Assembly: GCA_022605955.1 (NCBI GenBank)
Contig: JAKCOZ010000008.1
Coordinates: 9,364,001 to 9,428,000 of the forward strand
Origin: Rallus limicola
Taxonomy: Eukaryota > Chordata > Aves > Gruiformes > Rallidae
Length of the DNA: 64,000 nt
Reading direction: 5' to 3'
Shown: piece after piece, positions 54,701 through 64,000 of the stretch
How the letters are laid out: every line of letters starts with the position of its first letter
How positions within the stretch are numbered: position 1 is the stretch's first letter
Program-made: the position numbers and the translations under genes
Notes under the pieces: model-generated
Told to the model about the DNA's origin: nothing
What the model saw: only the letters and a program-made list of their open reading frames with translations
Databases searched by the model: none

Positions 54701-57700
54701 ATAAATGTACTCCAGTCTCTACTAATGAACTGGAGATTGCTAGAATATCTAAAATACTAGATGTTGAACAGAAAAGTGCCTTAATCACAATACATTAGAT
54801 TTTAGATAGATGTATAAAATATTTTTAGCTAAACTACAGGCATATTTCTTTATTTTCTGTCTAATGTTTGGGTACCTGGTGCTTCCTGAAGAACAGCTAT
54901 CATCTGTTTCTATGAATTGGCTCCTGCTTTTGAAGTAAGCCAAATGTTAAAGGTTGGATTGCATGGATAAGAGTTACTCCATGTGGTCTGTTAGACATCA
55001 AAGGGAAGTCTGTAAAATGATTGTAGGTTAGGTTTTTTGACACTTATGCACACATTCTCACCAGAGAAAACCAGCAAAATGGAAGAAAATGTGAGCAACA
55101 AGTTCAGCCTTACATTTAATTTTTGACAAAGATTTTCTTAAGTCATCCTTTCAATAACAGTACATGCAGTTTTTTCCTCACAGTTGTGTGGTCTTTTGGT
55201 TAAAGTCTTGTGAGACTGTATTATGTTGTACTTTTTTTTTTTTTTTTAATGTCTTAGAAAATGGGCATAAGAATGGTAAGGACGAGGAATCCTGTGATGA
55301 GTTTTTCACCTGTGACTTAGAGCAAATGAATCCAATGAAGTGGCTGTATTCTGACCCCTCCCCTTCCCCCCCAAGCAGAGAGCATGCAGTCTCACCTGGG
55401 GAGATGTATTGAAAGTGTCACGAGTGTTCTACTTTTTCTAAAGGGCTGTCTGCACAAGTGAGCTCCATGGTGAAGTCCAGGATTAAATTCTCACACAGCT
55501 TTATGGAACTTGTAAGCTATGCAGTTGCATGATGAGGTTCTTGTAAAATAAAACTCAGTTTTCCTCTTTAACTTGAGTGAGACATGCTCAGTATCTTGCT
55601 TTTCCAGACTGTTTTCATATATAATATAGTTAAAAGAAGAAGCATCTGTATTGCATCCCTCCTTTCTGTCAGAATACACTTCTAGATATGTGATGTGATT
55701 TGAAGCATGCTTCTTGCCACTAACATGTCTGTGCTTTTTGTTGGATTAAGTGCTGATGTGTTGTTAAATTCAATATGAAAGTATTTATAATAAATGTGAA
55801 AGCATGGCAAATGTTAAAGCACTGCACACTTCTTTTGGTAGCACCATATGAGTAGCTGCAGGCTTAGTGGAGGAGGGTCTGGCATGTAATACAGCATCTG
55901 TAATCGTTTTGTCATTACATCAGAAAGGAGTTGGTTTGGTGAATTTTACAGTTTCTCCTACATAGGAGAAAACAGAGAATGGCATGAAATGCTAGAGGAA
56001 ACTGGGCATAGGAGAGCAGAAGGTGCCTTTCAGTTCAAAGCTGTCTCTTTGAATTTGTGTGAACAATGAGATCATATGGTGACATCATGGCAGGCCTTTG
56101 TAGAGTTCTGTTCTGATAGATAACTCTGTACCCAGTTCTGATGGGTAATGAAAAATGGCGTCAGCAGTGACTTAATGCTTATCCAGTTGGGTGCGTTACG
56201 GATAAGTTGCAGACAAGTATAGTGTATATATTTGGATGAACCTTTATAGAGCAGACAGTCAGAAGGGGTGTATGAAGACAACATATATAGCATATTGAGC
56301 TGCAGTTGTGAATTCACATCTTCAGTATGTGTAAAGCACAATTGAAGGGGGAAGATCATATTAAATCTTGAAACTTAAGACTAAATTATAGTAAAAGAAG
56401 TCCATGCTGGAGAATTCAGTACTCTGAAGGGGTGAGTGGAGTTGAAAAGCCTGATTCATCACTGCTTTACATCTATGTGAAATTTGAGTAATACTGTGTA
56501 ATACAAATGTCTGTCAGGCCCTTTGTGCCTACAGTGAAGCTTCCTCTTTTTTCTTTTTTAATTTAATTGGTGTACCAGAGAGCCAGTGCTCTGGAGGGAG
56601 ACACGCTGTTTTATCATTACAGTTGGAGAGTGCTGCTGGTTTTACTTTTCTGCGCTGGGTTGCTTAATTATGTGTTTAGCTGAAATTTTCTGCAAATAAT
56701 TTGTCAGTCTGTTACTCTGAATGTGGAGAGATCTATAGTATTTCCCTTTTCATGCATAAGGAGAACAGTAAAAACCTCTCAGGCTTTATTTTGTCAATTC
56801 CCAATTCCCATCTTTGCATTTTAAAAGGCTCTGGATTGTCTAATATTTTAACAAGCATTGTCTGGTTTTCATAGTATTGAAGCTACAGTTTTTTCAGGAC
56901 CCTCCTTAATGATAAATTGGTTTGAAACACATGCCAAAAATTGTGTCTTTGGCATGTTTGACCTTTGTTAAGGCAGTTGGACAAATAAGTTGTAAATGTA
57001 AAATGTGCTTTGATTTTTGTCTAACACCTCCTTCTAAGACTGACATGAAAAAATAGTGGAGGATAAATTGAGTTCTAAGGGCAACATTTGACTTATTAAG
57101 GGTCTACTGTTTATTGGCTGTACTATGCCCCTTATCCTCAACCTGAAAGGAGAATGATACAAATGCAGCATTGGCAGTGCCTAAATGAGTATGACTCTAG
57201 AGAGACTGTTTTGTAAATCAGTTCCCAGGGGTTTGCTAATGTGCATCTCTGACATCTTCTTTTGAAGCATTGAAAAATTGTCGGACCTCAAAGAAATGTT
57301 TTAAGTGACAGACTTCTGACAGATCTGTTAGTGCATAAAAACCATCCTTTTTAATGATGAGCTGTGGAATGTAGTTCAAATATGATGATAAGATGCACAG
57401 TAGTTCTCTGCTCCTTACTGCACAGAATAGAACTTTTTCAAAACTACAGATCACTTCTGTATCAAAGCCACCACTGACTCCCAATATTTATTTCTGACTA
57501 ATATTTCCTTTCTTATTTTCTTTCTTCCTTAAAAAGTAACACAAGCTATAAAGTCACAATCAGTGATTCTTTAAGTGACCTTAGCAGGGTTGTGTGTGTG
57601 TTACAATGGTGTGAACTGTTTTAATAACTTTTAAACACAGTTCTAATATTGAAGTAGATGGGAAGGATTAGACCTGAGAAGGCAGTGTTAGAGAAGTCCT

Positions 57701-60700
57701 GTGGTAGTACTGGATTATAACTGTCAGATTTTCTACTTCTACTATCGCTCACCACTAGCTTCACAACTTCTTGTCATTGCATACTACTTCAAGCTACACT
57801 TTTTTGTTCGTTGGTTTTAACTTCCATAGTTAAGAAGTGGGGTTTCAAAGTACCGGTTGAAGTCTGTGACACGTAGGTTTAGAGGAACCCAACTAAGCTG
57901 CTACTCCTGATTTGACCAGAAGGTGCAGCTCTGGAGTGCTTTGTGAAGCATGTTAGTCCTTGGGAACAGCATCATCTGTGAAGTGCTGTTAACTTTTCCA
58001 GATTGAGAACTAAGTCTTGCTCATAAAGCAGACTCAAAAACAGATTAGGATCCTGTAGCAATATAAAAATAGATTTGGTCTTGTCACTGAAGATCTTCAA
58101 ATAAGATTTTGGGTTTTGTTTTACATGGAAAAAGTCGGAAGTGCATTTGCTGGAATATGCAAGGAAAGTGACTTGAAATGCTATATGCAGGAGAATATAG
58201 ATTAACAGCAGCTCTGTGTTCCAGGATATCCCAAGATAACTGTGTAAATCATTCTGGATTTTGTAGTCTGTAGCAGGATGCTTTTTATGGGTCATCATCA
58301 GTGTTTCTATATGCAAATATATGATCACTCTCCTATTAAAAGGTTTCTGATTGCCCATACATCATCTTGTTCCTTCTTCTGTACTTTGCCCAAGATGAAT
58401 AGTGTACCACCCACAACTACTGACTTCTTTTCCCTTTTTTTAAGAGTTGGAGGAAAAAAGAAAATGCAGGCCCTTGTAGTTGAGCTCTTTTTGTTCCCAT
58501 GGTCCCCTGAATTTGGTACTCCTGCAGCTTAGAATTCTGTTCAAGAGGAGGGAAGGAGTGGGAAGGCTGCATAAAGATCATGTTTGTGCTCTTTGAGTTG
58601 GTAGTGCAGGTGTGTGACCCCATATATTACTTCATCAGTTATTCCATCTGAAACTTAAACTTCATAATCATACTTCCAGATCTAATAAATCTAATAATTT
58701 ATTTTAAAATACATGCTTTTGAACATTAGCCTTCAAAATATGAAAGTAGTAGAAGCTGCTTCAGTGATCTGTTGTCTGAAGTAAAAGCTCTTAAGCGGTG
58801 TAAAGCAGTGCAACATAGTAATGCCTCAAGCGTAACATTAGAGGAACTGTGCTGGATACCATAAGCAGAAAAAGAGCCAGGAACAATGAAACAGGTAGTT
58901 GCCAAGCTTACCTGAGGTGGGATAATCTGAGCTTCTGTTTCTTCTCTCCTCCCAGCCTGTGTCCTGGTGTTAGCTGTTCTGCTGCTGCTCAAAATTAGGA
59001 CGCGGTTTCTCATCTGTAGAGAGAGGAAAACAATGCTTCCACTTGGGAGTGGCATGGACTAGGATCAGAATATAAAGTTTAAGCCAGATACCGAGTGTTA
59101 GACTAATGTGTTAGCATCCTTTCTGCTTGCTGCACTAGGAAGCAATCATAGGACTGAAATAGAAGCTGGTACTGTATAGGAATGGGAAGGGTTATGAGTC
59201 ATTCTCAGCATTTCAGGGATTTCTTGTGTGAATTTACCTTGCATAGAATGGGAGACTTTCTTTTATTTGATCACTGAGCAGAGCTGCTCTTAAGCAACTT
59301 GAAAAACATGGAGCATTAGAAGGGGTTTTTACTGTTTTTGCTTTATAAGCTCATTCTTGGAGTCTGTTCTCTAAAACAATGCATCAAAGCTACCTGTGGG
59401 AATTGATTTCTTGGGTCTGGTAAGTAGTCAGTAACACTTGAATTCATATTGAGCTTTTTTTTCTTTCTTACAGGTACAAAATGAAGATAGTGTCCTGTTG
59501 TTTGTGGTGGCCTGGACAATCACTGAGATAATCCGTTACTCTTTTTACACATTTAGCTTGTTAAATCATCTCCCTTACCTCATCAAATGGGCCAGGTAGG
59601 TGGCATAATAGAAACCCTATCCTTAAAGCACTGACCCAACAGGGATATTTTTCTTTTAAAATAGTCACAGTACAAAACATTAGGTTATACATTGAGGCAG
59701 TTGCCCTGTTTGTCAATAACTTCTTCTTTCTAGCTAAAACTTAACTACAATGTAAAATCTATTACACTGTAGGCTGAAAGAGTAGTTTGTCAGAGTTTGG
59801 TCCCATACAGGAGGTGATTGTGTTTATCAGAAACTGACATTTAACAGTTAAGGGGTAACTAAGTAAACAGACATTTAACAGTAACCCTTGAATCTGAGGG
59901 GTGTGCTTGAAACAGCTCATTGATTAATATCAACTGTGTTTGACCCCGTTTTAAGTAACGTAATGACCTCTCCCAGAGAGTTCAGAAATGAATGTAACAA
60001 AGTGTGTGGGAGAATAGTTTTAAAGTGTTTTCAGATTCTCAAAGGTAATCTTTCAATAATTAAAACTGATTGCTGATTTGAATGCTTATCTTGCAATAAT
60101 ACTCAAGCATTGCCATACCCTAACTGAATAAGCATTGAGGAAAACAAATATTGAGATGAGAATTTAGAATTTGACTAGCTATAATAGCATGTAACAAATG
60201 CTTTGCCAGAGTTTGTAATGCTTTTAATCCATTCCATAAATGTGTTTTGTTTTAGGTACACTTTGTTTATAGTATTGTATCCAATGGGAGTCTCAGGTGA
60301 ATTACTCACAATATATGCTGCATTACCCTTCGTCAGGCAGTCTGGCTTGTATTCCATTAGTCTACCTAACAAGTACAATTTTTCTTTTGACTACTATACA
60401 TTCCTGATCCTGGTTATGATCTCTTACATTCCAAGTAAGTATGAACTCATCAGTGTTGGGTTTTTAAGTAATAAAAACTATAATGGGAGAAGCTAATAAT
60501 TGTCAAATTAATGTACATAATGTTAATTTTGCAAAATTACTTTTGAAAATCGTGCAAAGAAAAAAGTCAGAGTTAAAACTCCAGATTACTCTCAATCAGA
60601 ACTCTCCAAAACTAGTACTACATGTTTTTCATTCTTATGCTTGGAATAGTAAGTCTGGTGGTACTTTGCAAATATTGACATCTTCAGATTTTTTCCACCC

Positions 60701-62582
60701 ACTGAAGCTTTCAGGGGAACAAAGTTTTAAACAGTTTCTTAAAACCTAGGTCTTTATCAGGAATAAGAACCTGGCTTTTACATTAGTGGGTAGGGAACAA
60801 TTTCTGTTCACTTGAGACAATCTTTGGTTGATGTTTGAAATAAGGAATAGGAACACAGAAACCTTTAGCAAATTTAAATGTGCAAAGAAAGTCTAACATA
60901 TAGAAACAACTTACTGATTAATATCAACTGTGTTTGACCCCATTTTAAGTAATGTAATGACCTCTACCAGAGAGTTTAGAAGTGAAGAATAATGTATTGA
61001 TGCTGCTGTTAGCGATCTCTGCAGCTGACTTTGTGAACCTTGTTTGTGCAGAATGATAAACCAAAGATTTAAAATTCACTTGTGTGGCTGTCCCTATAAC
61101 AAGCACTTAGGTTTTCAGTGAACCATCTTATAATTCTGACATCAAGGTTCTTAAGTTTTTCCAGCTGTTCTTAAAATAAACCAAACCATTTTTCTTGGAT
61201 TTGATTCTCTTTGTTACCCTCCTCCAAAAAACAATGATGTTACTAACTTCAAGCAGTCAGAATAATATATTTCTGTTTAGTCAAAATAATTAGAAGTATT
61301 AATTACTTTTTGTCTGGTAGTGAGATGACAGTTAACAGGCCACATGGAAGAGAATGCAAGTTGAACCCAAGTAACAATTTTAACCTGCTTTCTCCATTAA
61401 AACTGCTGTCTTTTAAATGAGGCATTTCATGAGGCATTAACATTTGTTGGATGCATAACTTTGCAGTCTTTTTATTATTTATTTTTCTAATTATTGTCAT
61501 GAATCGGTACATTAACTCGAAGCTAACTCTTGATAGTTGCTTCCTGCCATTTATTTCACTTTAAAACTTGTCTGTCAAAATTGGCATCCTGCTAGAAAAG
61601 ATGTCATTAAATTTGCTGCCTATAATGGATCCCCATTATTTAGGCTTCTAATGGAGAAACCATGTGGCTCTATATTCTCTTCTGCCTCTGGACAGCTGTA
61701 TTCAGTCCTTAACACTGGTGGAGTGAAACAGGATTTTGGGGGCGTGGGGAGGAGAACAAAAATCAGGAAATTAAATACAGGGTAAAGAAAGCCAAAAGAA
61801 AAAATATTGACCTGAAAAAACCCCCAACCCTTAGTACATAAGTTAAATAGGTTTTGGCCTATGTTTGACAAACACTTTGCATGTGTAACTGATAGAATTT
61901 AGGCTGATACTGACCTTGTTTAATTTCACAAAGATTGAGTGTCTCATGGCAATTCTAGATTTTGCTTTTTAATGTATTTGTTTTCCATCCGCTATGTTGT
62001 TCTGCAAGCAAACTCTGTAATGCCTTAAAAATAGGAGAAAAAGCTTTGCATGGAGAATAGAGAGATGAAAGACACAACAGTTTTATAAAGTTCCTTAGAT
62101 CCTTAAAAAGTGACACTAGAATTATAAGAAATGAAACAAATCTGGAAATTTCATTCTTTCAGAAGCACTTTTCCTTCCCTGTAGTGTATTTACTTTCATG
62201 TGTATGCGTGTGCACCTCAGGAAACTTTTGTCATCCTGCTTGTACATGCAGAGTTAAATAAGGTATTTTGCATTTAATGAAAAATGTTTGCTCTAGCAAA
62301 AAAAACCCCAAATAGTACCTGAAGGCTAAGGACAGTATCACTCCCTTTAAAGAATAAAAGGCAATTGATGACTTGAGTGGAAAGCTGATCAGCATGTTTT
62401 CTTTAATAGAGAATTTGTGACCTGGAGTTTGTGCGTGTGCATCTTACACTGACACGTAAGCCCTACTTCATACTTTATTTACTTCTGTTTTCTTTTCAGT
62501 CTTTCCTCAGCTGTATTTTCATATGCTACATCAGAGGCGAAAGGTACTCTCCCACACTGAAGAACACAAGAAGTCGGAGTAA
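42636..62582 (+). CDS. HACD2: HACD2 (PTPLB), very-long-chain (3R)-3-hydroxyacyl-CoA dehydratase 2, complete
   Basis: Join of 42636-42766, 48913-49030, 49392-49410, 53769-53857, 59474-59595, 60256-60434 and 62500-62582: 741 nt, 246 residues plus stop. The enzyme removes water from 3-hydroxyacyl-CoA, the third step of the ER elongation cycle for very-long-chain fatty acids, and works with ELOVL elongases and the KAR and TER reductases. The sequence shows about six hydrophobic segments and the family catalytic pair Tyr168 and Glu175 in LYPMGVSGE. It ends in K-K-S-E, a KKXX-type ER-retrieval signal. Human HACD2 is 254 residues as I recall; the difference is in the variable N-terminus. All junctions have AG/GT and the frame holds. 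The only doubt is the start, since upstream in-frame ATGs at 42549 and 42456 are also open. Confidence 0.96.
44215..44274 (+). repeat. Perfect tandem duplication, 2 x 30 bp
   Basis: The unit beginning ATTAGTGTGGGGTTAATGTA occurs twice head to tail (44215-44244 and 44245-44274) with no mismatch, followed by three bases of a third copy. Confidence 0.95.
45750..45790 (-). mobile_element. Possible MIR-like SINE relic
   Basis: CCCCTTTCAGAAGAGGAACT followed by GACACGGCACA resembles the reverse complement of the conserved MIR segment (CCCCATTTTACAGATGAGGA-type). Short and diverged. Confidence 0.35.
48913..49030 (+). CDS. HACD2: HACD2 exon 2
   Basis: A 118-nt exon, phase 2 in and phase 0 out. It completes the first membrane segment ([13 protein letters not shown]) and encodes the loop [17 protein letters not shown] and the start of the second hydrophobic segment (FFQTGALLE). 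It matches mammalian HACD2 almost residue for residue as recalled. Confidence 0.96.
49031..49391 (+). other. HACD2: HACD2 intron 2
   Basis: A 361-bp intron before the micro-exon; polypyrimidine tract TTTTTCTTTTTTGTTC ends in TAG at 49389-49391. Nothing else seen. Confidence 0.9.
49392..49410 (+). CDS. HACD2: HACD2 exon 3, 19-nt micro-exon
   Basis: Nineteen nucleotides between TAG and GTAAGC encode ILHCAF plus one base of the next Gly codon. It is needed: exon 2 ends in phase 0 and exon 4 begins with the last two bases of a codon, and the peptide ILHCA(F/I)G is part of the conserved second membrane segment. Skipping it would shift the frame. Confidence 0.93.
49411..53768 (+). other. HACD2: HACD2 intron 3
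   Basis: A 4.4-kb intron. It contains a CR1 3' end near 50125-50180 and an A/C-rich low-complexity stretch near 51049-51092. No exon or RNA gene seen. Confidence 0.85.
50125..50180 (+). mobile_element. CR1 LINE 3'-end fragment
   Basis: GATGATCTACAGGGTCCCTT followed by CCAGCC and ATTCTATGATTCC is the typical sense-strand CR1 tail, ending in the ATTCTATGATT-type terminal repeat. The CR1-derived part may extend upstream to about 50040. Confidence 0.85.
53769..53857 (+). CDS. HACD2: HACD2 exon 4
   Basis: An 89-nt exon, phase 1 in and phase 0 out. It encodes [18 protein letters not shown] and [11 protein letters not shown], the second to third membrane segments with their conserved Gln-Val-x-Ser-Arg and Thr-His motifs. 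Confidence 0.96.
53858..59473 (+). other. HACD2: HACD2 intron 4
   Basis: A 5.6-kb intron. It has a 23-bp partial tandem duplication at 53931-53971 and a T16 run at 55232-55247. The open frame after that T run (to 55412) has no family resemblance. Confidence 0.85.
53931..53971 (+). repeat. Short tandem duplication, 23-bp period
   Basis: TTTCCTTAAAAATTACTT occurs at 53931-53948 and again at 53954-53971 without mismatch. Confidence 0.9.
59474..59595 (+). CDS. HACD2: HACD2 exon 5
   Basis: A 122-nt exon, phase 0 in and phase 2 out. It encodes [18 protein letters not shown], then [12 protein letters not shown] and [18 protein letters not shown] is a family hallmark of the HACD/PHS1 membrane core. 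Human has S for N in VQNED as I recall. Confidence 0.97.
59596..60255 (+). other. HACD2: HACD2 intron 5
   Basis: A 660-bp intron containing the first copy of an 82-bp direct repeat (59909-59990) and a 13-base direct repeat (59836-59848 and 59870-59882). Confidence 0.9.
59909..59990 (+). repeat. 82-bp dispersed direct repeat, copy A
   Basis: Starts GAAACAGCTCAT and includes TGATTAATATCAACTGTGTT; closely similar to 60903-60984, about nine or ten mismatches by eye. No known family recognised. Confidence 0.9.
60256..60434 (+). CDS. HACD2: HACD2 exon 6, catalytic exon
   Basis: A 179-nt exon, phase 2 in and phase 1 out. It encodes [16 protein letters not shown], which holds the catalytic Tyr (codon 60278-60280) and Glu (codon 60299-60301). 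They are seven residues apart, as in yeast PHS1. [18 protein letters not shown], the loop [13 protein letters not shown] and the start of the last membrane helix follow. The active-site pair is intact, so the enzyme should be functional. Confidence 0.97.
60435..62499 (+). other. HACD2: HACD2 intron 6
   Basis: A 2.1-kb intron containing the second copy of the 82-bp direct repeat (60903-60984). No other element recognised. Confidence 0.85.
60903..60984 (+). repeat. 82-bp dispersed direct repeat, copy B
   Basis: Same orientation as copy A, 994 bp downstream; flanking sequences differ between the copies, so the duplicated unit is only about 82 bp. Confidence 0.9.
62500..62582 (+). CDS. HACD2: HACD2 exon 7 (coding part) with KKXX signal
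   Basis: Enters in phase 1 and ends at TAA 62580-62582. It encodes [16 protein letters not shown] and [10 protein letters not shown]. The last four residues K-K-S-E fit the cytosolic KKXX retrieval signal, consistent with ER residence and a cytosolic C-terminus. Confidence 0.96.
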
Positions 62583-64000
62583 TTCCAACTATTTTTCAGA
62601 ACTTTTCAAACGTCAAAATGCTGCAGATTTTCAATACCCAGCACATTTATAAAGAATATACCAGGATAAACTAAGTCAGAGGTAAAAGTCCAATAATTTA
62701 GCAAGAATAACCAATAAAGCCAATTTCACTTAAATTCCACAATGTAAAACATTGAAATAATTTCCAGCTTGCAGTGCTTCAGAAAACTTCTAAACCTTAT
62801 ATGGCTTGGCAGTTAGCCTTTTCCTTAAATGATGTGCTAAATGTTTTTAATTTATTACTAAATGCCTGAAGGTTGCAATATGAGCGATGAAGTTGTACCC
62901 ACTAATTGCTTGAATTGGGATTATATTACTGATACCTCTTTTTTAAGTGCTTGACTGCATGCCAGAAACTTTATGTATTGCTGTGAAAGCAAACAATGTG
63001 CTCTGGAATACTTTAGGATTTTGTCAGAGACTCCAGCAGACAACGTAATCCAGGCAAAGTGTTTGAACTTAGAAAGGTAGGTTGTGTATTTAAAAGGTGA
63101 TGGGAACAAGAACAGGAAACTAATTATAGTAAATGAGGGGAATGTGGTTCTTTAGGAACTTAAACCATAGGGTGTCTGACCAGAGTGTGTTCTCTGAAGA
63201 TCTTGTTTAAGCAGATTACTCAAATGCTAATACTAATTCAGAGGATGTTTATCAGAAATATTAGAACCCCTCTAAGTACTGCATCCCTGGATACTTTTTA
63301 ATAGATTAAAAACAAAAAAAAATACTAACTGTAATATTTCTAGTGATATCAGTAATGAATCTAAACAATATAAGGTCACCCAGAAACAGGCGCAGTTCTT
63401 CCATTTTACTTTAAATAGTCATCTCTAATTACTGTCCACTATCTCAGTGGCACTTATGTTTCAGTGTTGAGGACTATTTGGTCTGCTGTGGAATCATATG
63501 AGGCCTTGTTCCTCAGCCTAGCTTTTCTCAAGTGATTAATGTATATCACTCTGGCACATCCAAGCAGGCAGTTCCAGGCACCCAGCTTCTGAAGTGTTGC
63601 GAAGTTGCAAGTTCCTTTGAAAGCAGATTATCTCATGTATTTCATGCTGCTTTTGCAGGTTGAACAAGCCTTCCCTCATCTGCTCTTTTGAAAGAGCAGA
63701 AGACCACAGAAAGTGACATTTTCCTAAGTGCTTCCTCTGGGTTCATAAGCTAAGCCTTCTCTTGGGGAGGTAAAACAGAAAATGAGAGAACTGAGAAAAC
63801 TTTGTCATGAGGTGGAATGCATTAATGCTGTGTGAGCAGTGCCCCAAGATTTTTGGCGGGGCAGGCAGTGGAAGGGACAAAGGGAGTCAACAGATACCCA
63901 AGCGAAGGCAAAAGGAAATGTAGGTTATGGTCTTTGCTCTTGGTAGTTGAATAGTCCTGTCTTCATCCAGTCAGAGACACTAGACAATAACACAAGGGCT
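62583..64000 (+). other. HACD2: HACD2 3' UTR and/or flank
   Basis: AT-rich non-coding sequence. One AATAAA at 62713-62718 would give a very short 3' UTR of about 150 bases. I see no second AATAAA before the window ends, so a longer form would end outside. Confidence 0.65.
62713..62718 (+). terminator. HACD2: Proximal HACD2 polyadenylation signal candidate
   Basis: Canonical AATAAA 131 bases after the stop codon. Use is uncertain. Confidence 0.45.

Overview
The window is vertebrate nuclear DNA and almost certainly avian. It carries spliced genes with GT/AG introns, a CpG-island promoter, 3' ends of CR1 retroposons and low repeat density. The proteins match the gizzard-type smooth-muscle myosin light chain kinase of birds as I remember it. 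Several residues and a shorter acidic C-terminus differ from the chicken protein I recall, so I do not call it chicken. No species can be assigned from sequence alone.

Two protein-coding genes lie in tandem on the + strand. Positions 1 to about 39,870 are the 3' part of MYLK. A long intron (1-8654) is followed by 11 coding exons. These encode, in order, the fibronectin type III domain, an acidic linker, the complete Ser/Thr kinase domain, the autoinhibitory/calmodulin-binding segment and the C-terminal Ig domain with its acidic tail. All exon phases join without a break into about 583 residues ending at 38104. Nested inside is the telokin (KRP) transcription unit. It has its own putative promoter (CArG-like box and TATA box) in the intron before exon 34923-35052 and starts at the ATG at 34965, giving a 151-residue protein that is only the MYLK C-terminus.

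Positions about 39,870-42,500 are intergenic. A CpG island at about 42,250-43,600 holds the promoter and first exon of HACD2 (PTPLB), the 3-hydroxyacyl-CoA dehydratase of very-long-chain fatty acid elongation. Its seven coding exons run to 62582 and encode 246 residues from the conventional start. The gene includes a 19-nt micro-exon, the catalytic Tyr/Glu pair in exon 6 and a C-terminal KKXX-type ER-retention signal. The window ends in the HACD2 3' UTR or flank. The MYLK-HACD2 neighbourhood matches the order I know from human chromosome 3q21.

The rest is intron and UTR with a few old repeats: MIR/CORE-SINE-like and L2-like relics, three CR1 3' ends, microsatellites, a perfect 30-bp tandem duplication and an 82-bp direct repeat flanking HACD2 exon 6. 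I found no new gene system. The points most worth checking are a perfect TISU-type element with an in-frame upstream ATG at HACD2, and the nested telokin promoter with short upstream ORFs.
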